From Pleomorphomonas carboxyditropha (GTDB lineage Bacteria > Pseudomonadota > Alphaproteobacteria > Rhizobiales > Pleomorphomonadaceae), in the NCBI RefSeq assembly GCF_002770725.1, contig NZ_NQVN01000036.1, positions 1 to 32,118 of the forward strand: DNA of 32,118 bases, in the 5' to 3' direction. Positions 1 to 9,322 of the stretch are shown here, piece after piece. The position numbers were made by a program, and so were the translations under genes. Every line of letters starts with the position of its first letter. Within the stretch, counting starts at the first letter, position 1. The notes under the pieces are model-generated. The model saw only the letters and a list, made by a program, of their open reading frames with translations, was not told the DNA's origin and did no database searches.

Positions 1-68
1 CCTCACCTATGTGGCGATGACCCGGCACCGGGAGGGCGTTCAGCTCCACGTCGCCCGCGACGAGTTCG
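1..68. repeat. Terminal direct repeat, left copy (circle junction)
   Basis: Bases 1-68 are identical to bases 32051-32118. The repeat lies inside traA, and the reading frame is continuous across it, so it is best read as the overlap of a circular contig and not as a biological repeat. The unique circle would be 32,050 bp. Confidence 0.93.
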
Positions 69-1492
69 CGAGCCGGCAGGCCGGCGTTCTGGTGGAGCAC
101 GGCAAGGCGCCGTTCGAGCACGATGCGGCGAACCGGGCGAGCTACTTCGTGACGGTGGAGACTGCCGCCGGCGAGCGTCACACCACCTGGGGCGTCGACC
201 TTGAGCGCGCCATGGCCGAGGCGGCGCCGGCGATTGGCGACACGATCGGGCTGCGGCATCAGGGAGCGGTGCCGGTTCGCCTTCCGGACGGGACCGAGGT
301 GGAGCGGAACACGTGGAAGGTGCTCGGCGCCGACGAGCTGGCCTGGCAAAGGCTGGAAAGCCGTCTCAGCCGGTCGGGCGCCAAGGAAACCACGCTCGAC
401 TATCGCGAGGGTGGCGAGTTGGTCGCCGCCGAGCGGCAGTTCGCGGAACGGCGCGGGATCGCCGAGAGCTTCGGCATCCGCAGCGAGATCGAGATTGCCG
501 TCGAACCCGCCGGGCTACGTGCGGGCAGGGTGTCGACGGCCGAGGATTCTGCTCTTGTACGAGGACCTGCCCGAAAAGAACGTGCGGATCTCGCGCAGGA
601 TCCTCGCAAGGATCTCGACACCGATCGGCAGCAGCGCCGCAGCCGATTCGAGGGCCTGAATCTGTCGCGCTCGGCGTTGCCGTCGCCAGTGTCGGGGGCG
701 AAGCCGCGGGAACAGGGGCGGGGCGCGGCGGCCGAGGCGCAGCCGGAGAAGGCCGTCACGGCGCGGCGCGGCCTGTTCGATGGGCTGAAGCTCGGTGTCG
801 GCCGTGGGGGCTCTCCGGAGCATGCGGAGGCGTCACCCGTGCATCGGCCGGCGCGGGAGGCGGGATTGTCGACCTCGCCCCATGAGGCGACGCCGGAACG
901 CGACCGTCTGGCGGAGCGGGTGCGGGCATCATCGGCCTTCGAAGCGGCCGTCGACCGTTACGCACGGGCGCATAGTGCCGCCAATCGGCAGGTTCGCGAG
1001 GGGCTTCCCCTCCTCGAGGGGCAGAAGCAGGAACTCGTAGTTGCGGGGCAGCAGCTCGACCAGGTGCGGCCCGGCGCGCAGGCGCTGATGCAATCGGCCT
1101 TGCAGCATGATCCGGAGGCGCGGCGCGTCGTGGCGGAGCTGGCCGGCCGGGATCGCGTCGGCCAGCTCGTCGCCGGCATGGAGCGAGAACGGGCGGCGCT
1201 GGCCGATCCGGGGGTGCGGGCCGAGCGCTTCGTCGAGCGCTGGAACGAGCTGAAGGCCGAGCGGCGGACGCTGACGACTGGCTGGCATGTCGAGGCGCGC
1301 CAGAAGGTCGAGGCGGAGATGCGGGGCCTTGCGAAGACCCTGGAACGCGATCCCCAGGTGGAGTCCCTGTTGCGCAACCGGCGCCAGGATCTCGGGATCG
1401 ACCGGAGTGCACGTGAAAGCGCAGGGCTGTCCCACGAGCTGGAACAGAGCCTGACGCGCGGCCGGAACCAGAACCTCGGGCTCGGGATGTAG
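1..1492 (+). CDS. traA: TraA relaxase/helicase, C-terminal part (continues from the right end)
   Basis: This is the 3' part of the conjugative relaxase-helicase whose 5' part begins at 29775. Joining 29775-32050 to 1-1492 gives 3,768 nt in one frame, a protein of 1,255 residues. The segment opens with the end of the helicase domain (YVAMTRH, a motif VI-like sequence of SF1 helicases). A long charged, Arg/Glu/Ala-rich region follows, and it contains two related short motifs, RSRFEGLNL (about 632-664) and RRGLFDGLKL (about 763-795). The rest looks helical and probably coiled. It ends at TAG 1490-1492, nine bases before the next gene. The MobA/MobL plus helicase layout is typical of TraA from Ti-type and related rhizobial plasmids. 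The length is at the long end for the family. Confidence 0.93.
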   Translation, partial: LTYVAMTRHREGVQLHVARDEFASRQAGVLVEHGKAPFEHDAANRASYFVTVETAAGERHTTWGVDLERAMAEAAPAIGDTIGLRHQGAVPVRLPDGTEVERNTWKVLGADELAWQRLESRLSRSGAKETTLDYREGGELVAAERQFAERRGIAESFGIRSEIEIAVEPAGLRAGRVSTAEDSALVRGPARKERADLAQDPRKDLDTDRQQRRSRFEGLNLSRSALPSPVSGAKPREQGRGAAAEAQPEKAVTARRGLFDGLKLGVGRGGSPEHAEASPVHRPAREAGLSTSPHEATPERDRLAERVRASSAFEAAVDRYARAHSAANRQVREGLPLLEGQKQELVVAGQQLDQVRPGAQALMQSALQHDPEARRVVAELAGRDRVGQLVAGMERERAALADPGVRAERFVERWNELKAERRTLTTGWHVEARQKVEAEMRGLAKTLERDPQVESLLRNRRQDLGIDRSARESAGLSHELEQSLTRGRNQNLGLGM

Positions 1493-1500
1493 GAGTGACG

Positions 1501-2232
1501 ATGACCGACGACAGGGAAGACACCGAGGACGAGGCCGGCGCTGGCGATCCCGCCGCCGCCTTCGAGGCGTTGCGGCGGACGGTCGAGGGGCAAGGCGTGG
1601 CGCTCGCCGCCGAGATGGCCATCATCCGGCGGGGCGTGGAAGCGGCCTTCGACCAGTTTGACAAGCTGTCCTCGCCGCCGGACTACGGCGCTGACCTCGG
1701 ACGCATCCTGCAGCAGCTTGGGCAGGCGACGGAACGGCTCGCTGGCGTCGAGCAATCGCCCGTTCTACGGCAAGGCGCGGAGCATTACGCCAGGGCGCTC
1801 GAACGCAGCGGTGAGGGCCTGGTTCGTTCCGCCGCCCAGCAGCTCGAGCGCCAGGCGGCCGACCTCGAACGGACCGGGCGGCAACTCGCCGGCTATATCG
1901 ACAGCGCTCGCGCATTCGACCGGCAGAACTTATGGCTGGTCGGCGTTGGCGTGGCCGGCGTCATGCTCGGCGTGGCTCTGACGTTGTTCGTGCCGCGCAT
2001 CCTGCCGTTCTCGGCGGCCCCGCACATTGCCAGCATCGTCATGGCGGACACGCCGTGGCAATCCGGCATGAGTTTGATGCGGTTCGCTAGCCCGGAAGGA
2101 TGGGACCGGCTCAGGGAGGCCGACCAGCTCGTCGAGGCGAACAAGGGTGAAGTAGCAGCCTGCCGGGAAACCGCCGCCAAGGCCGGCAGGGAACAGAAAT
2201 GCACGATTACCGTCGCTGTGCCGGTGAAGTGA
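1501..2232 (+). CDS. DUF6118-like membrane-anchored protein downstream of traA
   Basis: A protein of about 243 residues follows traA and is probably cotranscribed with it. I chose ATG 1501 because AGGAG at 1491-1495 overlaps the traA stop and sits five bases upstream. The in-frame GTG at 1495 would overlap that ribosome site. The N-terminal 140 residues are acidic and then helical, with many Leu/Glu/Arg heptad-like stretches. One hydrophobic segment (about residues 144-164) is followed by a soluble tail of about 75 residues. That layout suggests a single-pass inner-membrane protein with a cytoplasmic coiled coil. Proteins of this size and layout, annotated DUF6118, are common directly after traA on alphaproteobacterial plasmids. 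The role in transfer is unknown, and the family name is from memory of such neighbourhoods. Confidence 0.75.
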   Translation: MTDDREDTEDEAGAGDPAAAFEALRRTVEGQGVALAAEMAIIRRGVEAAFDQFDKLSSPPDYGADLGRILQQLGQATERLAGVEQSPVLRQGAEHYARALERSGEGLVRSAAQQLERQAADLERTGRQLAGYIDSARAFDRQNLWLVGVGVAGVMLGVALTLFVPRILPFSAAPHIASIVMADTPWQSGMSLMRFASPEGWDRLREADQLVEANKGEVAACRETAAKAGREQKCTITVAVPVK

Positions 2233-2278
2233 GGTGAGCTGGAATTCTGTTTAGGACTGCCGATGGATAGGAGCCAAG

Positions 2279-2370
2279 ATGACACGACGTCCCCGCCGCA
2301 ATCACAGCCCTTGACCTGCCTTCAAGGCGAAGGTCAGGCTGCCTGATGGCGGCTCCGGGCTCAGCGCTTA
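2279..2370 (+). pseudogene. IS3-family transposase OrfA remnant
   Basis: A start codon at 2279 follows GGAG and opens the sequence MTRRPRRNHSP. An in-frame stop and then AFKAKVRL come next, matching the N-terminus of IS3-family OrfA proteins (RRPRRNHSPAFKAKVAL). The similarity fades after about 2350. Nothing else is recognisable in the 2233-2519 gap apart from a weak TATAAT at 2475-2480. The remnant marks the left border of the glycan cargo. Confidence 0.65.
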
Positions 2371-2519
2371 CGCCAAATCCTATTCCACACCAATCGCTTA
2401 TGCTATATTCGCCAGCCTAAAGCCGTATCCCGGTGTACAGTGCGGTCTAAGGAGCAATCCTGACTGAGCCTAGCTATAATTTTACATTAGGATCCAGAAT
2501 TAGAACTCCGGAAATTGTA

Positions 2520-3500
2520 ATGAGCAACCTACGTAACTCTCAAAAAACTCTAAGTGTTGGCATCGTCACCCGTACGAAAAATCGGGCTGTGTTGCTGCGT
2601 CGGGCACTCGAAAGTGTTCGCAATCAGACCTTTACAAGCTGGCAGCTCATCATTGTCAATGATGGTGGTACGAAAGAGCCTGTCGATCTTCTGGTCCAGC
2701 AAATGTTTAACGGCGATCCTCGCGTACGGATTGTCCATCATGACACATCAAGGGGAATGGAGGCTGCAAGCAACGCTGGTATTGCCCTTCTCAATACCGA
2801 TTACGCAATCATCCATGATGATGACGATAGCTGGGCACCGGAATTTCTGGCCGTTACGACACGTGTGTTGAGTGAGAAACGGAAACAGTATCCCAGTATC
2901 CGCGGAATAGTGAGTCAGCTCAACGCAGTCTACGAGACCGTGACAGCAAATCTGATACAGATCGAAGATGTCCGGCCTTGGTATGCCGGCGAGATGGACC
3001 GGCTGGAAGAGGGATTTCTTAGCATCCAGACAATACTGGTTCGCAATCAGTTCCCGCCTATTGCGTTCCTGTTTGATCTTGGCGTCTGCAAGGAACTGGG
3101 CATGTTTGACGCCAACTTACCTGTTCTGGGAGACTGGGATTTTCATACACGCTTTGTGCTCAAGCACGATATTTGGGTGCATCCCGAGTTCCTTGCGTTC
3201 TATCACCATCGCGTTACTGCCGATGGCGACATGGGTAACAGTGTCCATACGGGCAATCACCTTCATGCTCTTTATCGCCAGATGCTGCGCAACAAATGGA
3301 TTCGCGATGGGGTGAACGACCCGACGACAAGTGGGCGAATGGGACTTATGCTGGCTATGGAGATCCAGGACTCCCTAGCCAAGACATTCAACAAAAGGGA
3401 CACTAGGCGCAAATACAAATCCCCAATTCGACAGGCTCTGTCCGACGGCGTAAAGCGGATAAAGAAATACTTCAAAGGCTCAGGGCATGTCCGACATTGA
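2520..3500 (+). CDS. Family 2 glycosyltransferase
   Basis: This 326-residue GT-A fold glycosyltransferase should transfer a sugar from a nucleotide-sugar donor in the cytoplasm. The N-terminal nucleotide-binding strand is VGIVTRTKNRAVLLRRAL (about 13-30), and IIVNDGG follows at 44-50. The metal-binding DXD-type motif is IIHDDDD at 97-103. The conserved PVLGDWDFHTRF follows, and the last 50 residues are basic. The protein closely resembles the C-terminal half of the protein at 12114-14177, sharing RGMEAASN, the HDDDD motif, FPPI[AS]F and PVLGDWDF. Its stop overlaps the start of the next gene by 14 bases, so the two are probably translationally coupled. The ribosome site (GGAAATT) is weak. Donor and acceptor are unknown. 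Confidence 0.88.
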   Translation: MSNLRNSQKTLSVGIVTRTKNRAVLLRRALESVRNQTFTSWQLIIVNDGGTKEPVDLLVQQMFNGDPRVRIVHHDTSRGMEAASNAGIALLNTDYAIIHDDDDSWAPEFLAVTTRVLSEKRKQYPSIRGIVSQLNAVYETVTANLIQIEDVRPWYAGEMDRLEEGFLSIQTILVRNQFPPIAFLFDLGVCKELGMFDANLPVLGDWDFHTRFVLKHDIWVHPEFLAFYHHRVTADGDMGNSVHTGNHLHALYRQMLRNKWIRDGVNDPTTSGRMGLMLAMEIQDSLAKTFNKRDTRRKYKSPIRQALSDGVKRIKKYFKGSGHVRH

Positions 3501-5418
3501 TTCGGTCGACTTGGTTACATTCGACATATTCGATACCCTTCTTCACCGGAAGGTCTTGGCTCCTGTAGACGTTTTTGAACTGGTGAGACTTAAGGCCTTC
3601 GAAGAAAGCCTATCTCTTCTGGTCCATGACCAATTGTCAAAATTTGTTTATGACCGGATCGAGGCGGAAAGAAAAAGCAGGCAGCGACGGCGGGAACTCT
3701 ATGGCGGTGAGGGAGAAGTCACTCTTGATGAAATTTATCAGGAGTATGGGCGGCTAACCAGCCTGAATGATACGATTGGTAAATTTCTGAAATCCACTGA
3801 GCTGCATATCGAGAAAAATATTCTCGTGGCGAGTCCCAAGGGATTGGAAATCTATAACAAATGTCGCCGGAGCGGAAAGAAAATCGCTTTTATTTCCGAC
3901 ATGTATCTATCACCGGATTGGCTCTCCCACACACTGGAGGATAAAGGTTTCGAAGGTGCGGCCTCGTTGCGAATCTTCGTGTCGAACCAGTATCGCGTAA
4001 GCAAGCACTCCGGTCAGCTTTATGAACAGGTGCGACAAACCCTGGGGATCTCGCCCGCTCGTTGGCTACATGTCGGCGACAATCGGACAGCGGACATTGA
4101 GAGTGCGAGCAAGCTCGGGATCAAGACGCAACATGCCGACTGGGCGAAGGTGGATAACCGTTTCGTTCCGAGGGGCGGTGTGGGACCAGTCCATCTCGTA
4201 TCAAGTCTGACTGCGTTTCTAGATACGCCGCAGGCGTCTCAGTACATTCCTGAGGATGCTTTAGAGTCGATCGGATATCGGGTGTTCGGCCCCTTGCTGT
4301 TTGGTTTCATCGCTTGGCTGACCAAGGCTTGTAAGGACAACAAGTTCGAGCGCCTTATTTTCGTGGCGCGGGATGGATGGCTGCTACGGTCCTTGTTCGA
4401 CAGATGCAAGAACGCTACAGGGCTAACCGGAGTCCACTCGACCTATTTCCAGATGTCTCGTAAGGTCGGTTACCAAGTTGGTATCCGCGAGTGGGATATT
4501 GCGCTAAATCGGTATTTGATCTCTGGGAGGACGTCGCGAAGCGCTAAGAATATACTTAAAAATGCAAATCTTGATGCTGAAAAAATGCTCCATCAGCTGG
4601 CGAGATTTGGCCTGGAGGATATCCATCGCCCAAGAGACAATCGCGACCATGCTGCGTTAACGCAAGCCTTGAGTACAATGTTTCAGGATGCGCTCAACGC
4701 AGGCGTCACCAATCGTGCTAAATATCAAACTTACTTCGATATCTTGCCCGAAGGAAACGGGCCGGTAGGCTTGGTAGACATTGGGTGGGCCGGCAATATT
4801 CAGAAAGCATTCGTTCACGCGATGCGAGATCCATTGGTGCGCGATCGAATCTATGGCTTTTATCTTGGAACGCTAGAATCGAGTAAGGCAGTCACCGCCA
4901 AGGGACTGAAGTTGCAGGGCTGGCTCTGCAATGGTGGCGAGCCAGAGCAATGGGAGCGGTTGCTGACCAATGGCGGTGTCGAGTTGCTGGAATTTGTGCT
5001 GACCGCTAATCACGGATCGATTTTGGGTTTACACCGAGACAGAAATGGGTGTGTAGCTCCGATTATCGAGGAACTGAGTGAATCGGAAGCGCCTTATCGA
5101 GCAAAGGCAATGCGAGCGCAAGCGGGAGTCAGAAAGTTCTTCGATGATTATGAGTTTCTGCTGTCCCTCTTTGAGCCGGGAACATTGATGACATCGGCTT
5201 GGTTCCAGCCCTTCGAGCGCTTGGTCAGCAAACCGACTGATCTCGAACTGAAAGAACTGGCGAGTCTGACGCACTCTGATGCGACTGGTGCCAACAATCT
5301 GCGACTCCCGTTGGCTAGTCGGCAGCCTTTAGGCGTACGCATCTTGAAAGGGCGGTTGCGAAGAGCACGCAAGAAAGCCTTTTGGAAGGCTGCCTTCGAC
5401 AAGCTCAACAAGTGGTAA
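3487..5418 (+). CDS. HAD-family protein with uncharacterised C-terminal domain (COG5610-like)
   Basis: This 643-residue protein has a HAD domain at about 5-220 followed by a second, uncharacterised domain. The HAD motifs are visible: motif I FDIFDTLL (nucleophile Asp13), motif II FISDMYL (Ser137), motif III Lys173, and motif IV HVGDN with a second Asp at 203. Motif I has Phe at the nucleophile+2 position, where phosphatases carry the general-acid Asp. The C-terminal domain has FVARDGWLL (about 292-300), MSRK (323-326) and VDIGWAGNIQ (430-439). All three recur in the proteins at 5465-7600 and, less well conserved, at 12114-14177. The start lies inside the upstream GT2 gene, indicating coupling. 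The family resembles COG5610 HAD proteins often found with polysaccharide genes. The substrate is unknown. Confidence 0.83.
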   Translation: MSDIDSVDLVTFDIFDTLLHRKVLAPVDVFELVRLKAFEESLSLLVHDQLSKFVYDRIEAERKSRQRRRELYGGEGEVTLDEIYQEYGRLTSLNDTIGKFLKSTELHIEKNILVASPKGLEIYNKCRRSGKKIAFISDMYLSPDWLSHTLEDKGFEGAASLRIFVSNQYRVSKHSGQLYEQVRQTLGISPARWLHVGDNRTADIESASKLGIKTQHADWAKVDNRFVPRGGVGPVHLVSSLTAFLDTPQASQYIPEDALESIGYRVFGPLLFGFIAWLTKACKDNKFERLIFVARDGWLLRSLFDRCKNATGLTGVHSTYFQMSRKVGYQVGIREWDIALNRYLISGRTSRSAKNILKNANLDAEKMLHQLARFGLEDIHRPRDNRDHAALTQALSTMFQDALNAGVTNRAKYQTYFDILPEGNGPVGLVDIGWAGNIQKAFVHAMRDPLVRDRIYGFYLGTLESSKAVTAKGLKLQGWLCNGGEPEQWERLLTNGGVELLEFVLTANHGSILGLHRDRNGCVAPIIEELSESEAPYRAKAMRAQAGVRKFFDDYEFLLSLFEPGTLMTSAWFQPFERLVSKPTDLELKELASLTHSDATGANNLRLPLASRQPLGVRILKGRLRRARKKAFWKAAFDKLNKW

Positions 5419-5464
5419 CACCTGTGATAGACCGATCTGAGCCGGGATCAGAGGGGGAGTGACC

Positions 5465-7600
5465 TCAACTGGTCAGGCGTCCCCACCAAAGAAGAAACGA
5501 AGACCGCGAAGCCGCGAAAAAACGGTCACGGTCTTGCCTATACTGTCCGTACTGTCGCGAGGCTCTTCCAAGAACCACTTTAGCAAGTCTGCGTTCGACC
5601 GCCAGACCAACCTTGCGCATGGAGTATAACAGCCAGCTACGGTGCAAGAAGAAGAGCTTACCCTTCTGCCAACGACAGAAAGCAACCGTTCCTTCCTTCC
5701 AAAGAGCCCTATAAAGCGCCCCTGGATCGTCAAGCAAGTCTCGCGGCGGCACGATAAAGAGTGGTTTCTCGCCGCCGTAAATATTAGTGAAAGCAATCCC
5801 TTCGAATAGGACCGCATCCTCTCCTTCCGGATAACGGATGAAATCTTGCAGTAAACGAGCGGCAAGGTCCGACTTCGGGTCGAGATAGGGCAACAGAGGG
5901 CTTGCAGCTGAGGCCATATCGGCTGCCAGAATCCGGCACCCCTCATGAACTTTACGAATAAACATGATTCTTGCGTGGTCAAACGGTGAGTGTGCCTCTC
6001 GATCAACTTCGAAACCACCATCCTCCCGTCGCCCGCAAAAATGCAGGATCGATGCCTCCTCGGTGCAAAAAAGAGTTTCCAGTAGACGGGTATTTCGCAT
6101 GATGGGATGAGGGTGCCGGCGCCGGCGAGCCAAGTGGCCAACATAGCCGCGCATCACAAGCCCCCTCTTGATACGCGGCAGCGCCGCGTCAAGAAGGAAA
6201 AAGTAAAGCCCTGTCAATTTGGTGCCCAGCACCTTAGCATAACCTTCCTGAAGCGTCCCAGCATAGCCGATCTCGACAAAGACAGGAGCGCTGGCCACCG
6301 ACATACCCACATAGTCGCAATAATCGCGGAGATCTTGCAGCCGTGACAGCATCATTTCCCGGAAATAAGGGAAAATATCGACGACATAAGACCGGAACCG
6401 CTCGCAATCGGCCTCAGTTTCCAACCGTGCATCGACGTCGAAGTCGCACCGCTTGGCCCGTGCATTCAGTTCGTGCAGATCGACGGACATCGTACGCCAG
6501 AAGAGGGAAGCCGGCGTTTCCTGGCTAGGGTCACCCAAGAGGTCCAGAAGATCACTCAACTCCGTTGTCGTGCAGGAACGGATGAAGCGGCGTGAGCCAT
6601 AGACGTACTCGGTACGAATTTCTTGCGGGAATAGAAGTTCATAACATTCCTGCACGATCCGGTTATCGCGGGCAGCAAAAAAGGCGGCGTCGTGTCCCCC
6701 CTCCTTGATCTGCCGATGTATCCAGAGACAGAAATCAGCAACTACAGGCCCAAGGCCGGCATAGCCGAGCTCTATCGCATCCCCACCGAAATGGCTATTC
6801 TCTCTGGTCGAAGAAAATGGATTGTCAAACAATCGTTCGGCCAAAAGATGAATGAGCAAAGACCTTTGCAAGGTTCGCGGCTCATCGCGCTGAAAGAGAC
6901 AGGTGAAGCGAGGATTTTTCTTCATCGCGTCAATGCCGCATCGCAACCGTTCTGTCAGGATACCCAAAGACCGTGGGATATTTTCGTCCCCTTGCGGATT
7001 ATTGCCCACATGGAGAAGAAGCCCTGGCGCCAGTTGCTGCTCGGCTAGAATATGCCGAAAAAGTGACCCGCTACGCTTGCTGAGACCGAGGCTGTTGGAA
7101 AGATAAAGCGTTGTCGTTCCGTCATAACCGCACTTGTCTAGCAGTCGCCGGATGAAGGGCTCTGGCAGATAGATGTCCGAGGTGAAGATCATCCGCTTGC
7201 CGAGTTTGCAGCACACCTCATAGAGAGCCCTGCCGATCGGGCGAGCCTTGGCAAGCTCAAATTCTAGCGTTGCTTCAAGTTCTTGTAATCGTCTTGCCTC
7301 CGCATCGCTCAGTTCATTGATCTCGGCAAGCATTTGATAGATATCGTCAAAAGTGCATTCTTCCCGTTCTGGCGGCAGACGCTTGTGAGCCAGATTCTCA
7401 GCAGTTCGCCGAGCCACCTGGAAGTTAAACGGAAATGCCCTTCCCTCAGCGTTCATATGGAGTTGCATCAGAAGGTGTAGATCGGTTGGCTCGGCGAGTG
7501 GTCGCCCAATCAAGGTTTCGAATAAATCGAACGAAACGATTTCTGCATCGGTGATCTTGCGAAGCACGCGTTCCGGGATATCCAACAGTGCTGAGGTCAT
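5465..7600 (-). CDS. HAD-family protein with uncharacterised C-terminal domain (second copy)
   Basis: This 711-residue relative of the protein at 3487-5418 lies on the opposite strand and converges with it across a 46-base gap. HAD motifs: I SFDLFETLIGR (Asp25, Phe at +2, Glu at +3), II FTSDIYLP (Ser141), III Lys175, IV HVGNNPQGD (Asn200 where the relative has Asp, then Asp205). The C-terminal domain carries FFAARDN, YGSRRF and FVEIGYAGTLQ. It is a divergent paralogue, not a recent duplicate. The Asp-to-Asn change in motif IV may weaken metal binding. The start codon at 7600 sits directly against the IS481 remnant ending at 7601, so the original promoter and possibly the true N-terminus may have been displaced. 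No family partner glycosyltransferase is fused to it or adjacent. Confidence 0.8.
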   Translation of the reverse strand: MTSALLDIPERVLRKITDAEIVSFDLFETLIGRPLAEPTDLHLLMQLHMNAEGRAFPFNFQVARRTAENLAHKRLPPEREECTFDDIYQMLAEINELSDAEARRLQELEATLEFELAKARPIGRALYEVCCKLGKRMIFTSDIYLPEPFIRRLLDKCGYDGTTTLYLSNSLGLSKRSGSLFRHILAEQQLAPGLLLHVGNNPQGDENIPRSLGILTERLRCGIDAMKKNPRFTCLFQRDEPRTLQRSLLIHLLAERLFDNPFSSTRENSHFGGDAIELGYAGLGPVVADFCLWIHRQIKEGGHDAAFFAARDNRIVQECYELLFPQEIRTEYVYGSRRFIRSCTTTELSDLLDLLGDPSQETPASLFWRTMSVDLHELNARAKRCDFDVDARLETEADCERFRSYVVDIFPYFREMMLSRLQDLRDYCDYVGMSVASAPVFVEIGYAGTLQEGYAKVLGTKLTGLYFFLLDAALPRIKRGLVMRGYVGHLARRRRHPHPIMRNTRLLETLFCTEEASILHFCGRREDGGFEVDREAHSPFDHARIMFIRKVHEGCRILAADMASAASPLLPYLDPKSDLAARLLQDFIRYPEGEDAVLFEGIAFTNIYGGEKPLFIVPPRDLLDDPGALYRALWKEGTVAFCRWQKGKLFFLHRSWLLYSMRKVGLAVERRLAKVVLGRASRQYGQYRQDRDRFFAASRSSFLLWWGRLTS

Positions 7601-8456
7601 CTAGGTGTGAAACCTTGAGAGGTTGTCAGTGGTTGGGTTGGGGCGATTGATTGGCGCTTTGGCGTCTAGGCTGCCGTGTGCTCTGTGCCAATTGCACATG
7701 TGGATCCAATCTGGCAAATGGGCTTTTCGGTGATCTGAGGTCGGATAGGCACGTGCGTATTCCCATTCACGCAAAGCAATCCGATGAACCGCTCGGCCTT
7801 TCCTTTTGTCTTGGATGTGTAGGGCTTTTGGTTCGGATATACTTCAGACAGAGTTCCCGGCAAGCCTTTTCAAAGGCTTTGGATTTGCAGCATGATCCGT
7901 TGTCAGTCATCAGGCGGGTTACGGTGATGCCGAGGCCATTGTAATAAGCGATCGCGGCTTTCAGGAGGGCCACACGGCATTGACGGTTTTTTCATCAGGG
8001 AAGATGTTGGAGCTGGGGTGATCGATGCGTGAAGCGTCGTTGAGATAGCAACATGGACATATTTCCAGCCGGCGCCGCGCGAGTTGCTCTGTCTGGTGCG
8101 ATCACCGGTGATCCGGGGACCAACCCGGCCGAAACAACCCAAGCGTTTGATGTCGAAATGAATCAAGCCACCGGGCTCGGAATATTGATAGCGGATGATC
8201 GGGTCTGCTGGAGCGAGGTCCTTCAACTGTGACAGTCCGGCCCTTGGTTTCATGGGCAATATGCTTGGCGGCCAGTCGTTCGCGTCGCAAAGCCGGAATC
8301 CGAGCGTGCACTCCCGCTGCGATTTGACTGGGGCTGGTCTTCGGGCGAGGCGAACGGTCGGCCATTCCGACTGATTCTTCGACACGAAAACGCTCGATCC
8401 AACGTAACAATCTTCGCGCAGACGCTGTAGTGGCCGGCATTCTTATGAATGTTCAT
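7601..8456 (-). pseudogene. IS481-family transposase, multiply frameshifted
   Basis: Fragments in three frames line up in order with an IS481-type transposase. They are the start MNIHKNA (8456), a winged-helix region with RWIERFRVEE, GLIHFDIKRLG then RVGPRITGDR, YVHVAIS, ITVTRLMTDNGSC, KTKGKAERFI, and a C-terminus containing NWHRAHGSL with a stop at 7601-7603. Catalytic DDE regions are present, but the frame changes several times, so no functional enzyme can be made. It sits exactly between the genes at 5465-7600 and 8453-9322, and both gene ends touch it. Confidence 0.85.
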
Positions 8457-9322
8457 TCGTCGCGATACTGGAAAACTGACGTGTGGTAACTCCAGTCTCT
8501 AGAATCCGCTCCGAATGGACGACCTCCTGAAAGCTCACGTCTAGGCTGCGCTGTCTGTAAGGAGATTGAAAGCGCCCTAGAAAAATCCATTCTGGGAATT
8601 GACGTCAGATTACCGCCAACTCCGCAGTTAAATATGCCCCTTCCTACCGCCTCGAACTGCGCCCTTATGACGCGAAATTCGTCATTGGTTCGTGGAAGGG
8701 AGGCGCGCTTAGCCTGTGTCTCGGGAAGAGACTCGTGCTGCCGATCAGTATCTGACATTTCATAAGCATAACTATAGTTGTAGTTTATATCTAGATCACA
8801 CCCGATAATAAAAACATTCTGAAATCCAAGAAAATAACAAATCTGAACTGCAAACGAAATGACACTAGAGTCATTGCCTATGCCGAGATTCATCTGCGGC
8901 TGAAAACCTCTTTTCAGAATACCCCCATTCCGGTACGGCACCCAATGTATGTCGTAAGGTAAATCCTCTTCTTGAGGAGTGACTGAATAAAACCTCTTAC
9001 GGTAAAAAGCAGTCCTGATTTTTAAGTCACTCCAATCGGCGCTGTAGTCTCGAAAACAGTCTATATCGGAGACAACGTGAAATGGGATTATCCAATCCTT
9101 AAAAAGTCGCACGCCATTATTGACAACCATATAAGATACGTTCTGAATCGGAAGTTGCTCATAAGGCAAAAGTTTTAGAGATGGTGCGGACCCCACAAGA
9201 AAAACGCTCTGACCAGAGTTTATATTATTTAGAGAACGGAGCGCTCGTTGAGCCCGAGTATCGGCTTGAATTATCGCCCTTTCTACCACTCTTCTTGCAA
9301 ATTTAAACATTGTGATACTCAT
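8453..9322 (-). CDS. DUF115/GT42-like glycan protein
   Basis: This 289-residue protein has the pattern of the DUF115 (MptE-like) and GT42 sialyltransferase group: an N-terminal VFLVGSAPSL (about 40-49), VVNNGVRLF (66-74), GIGNDSSVISFA (147-158), then a LG...VFIIGCDLD segment (165-178). In those families the GxGPSL-type loop binds a nucleotide or nucleotide sugar. A role in adding a nonulosonic acid or another sugar is plausible but inferred. The gene is visibly richer in A/T than its neighbours, a sign of separate acquisition. The stop codon lies at the edge of the IS481 remnant, overlapping its start codon, so the C-terminus may have been trimmed. An alternative start is the Met at codon 5. 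The family link rests on motif pattern only. Confidence 0.7.
   Translation of the reverse strand: MSITMFKFARRVVERAIIQADTRAQRALRSLNNINSGQSVFLVGSAPSLKLLPYEQLPIQNVSYMVVNNGVRLFKDWIIPFHVVSDIDCFRDYSADWSDLKIRTAFYRKRFYSVTPQEEDLPYDIHWVPYRNGGILKRGFQPQMNLGIGNDSSVISFAVQICYFLGFQNVFIIGCDLDINYNYSYAYEMSDTDRQHESLPETQAKRASLPRTNDEFRVIRAQFEAVGRGIFNCGVGGNLTSIPRMDFSRALSISLQTAQPRRELSGGRPFGADSRDWSYHTSVFQYRDE

Noticed and set aside
756..1755. Minus-strand open frames (302 and 265 codons) opposite the traA end
   Set aside because: Same reason: Pro/Arg/Ser-rich shadows spanning two real genes on the other strand.
2450..2480. TATAAT at 2475-2480 as a promoter for the first glycosyltransferase
   Set aside because: No matching -35 element at the right distance, so not strong enough to annotate.
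5465..7600. Recent duplication as the origin of the second HAD gene
   Set aside because: It keeps the motifs of the 3487-5418 protein, but the intervening sequence and motif IV differ widely, so the two are old paralogues acquired or diverged long ago.
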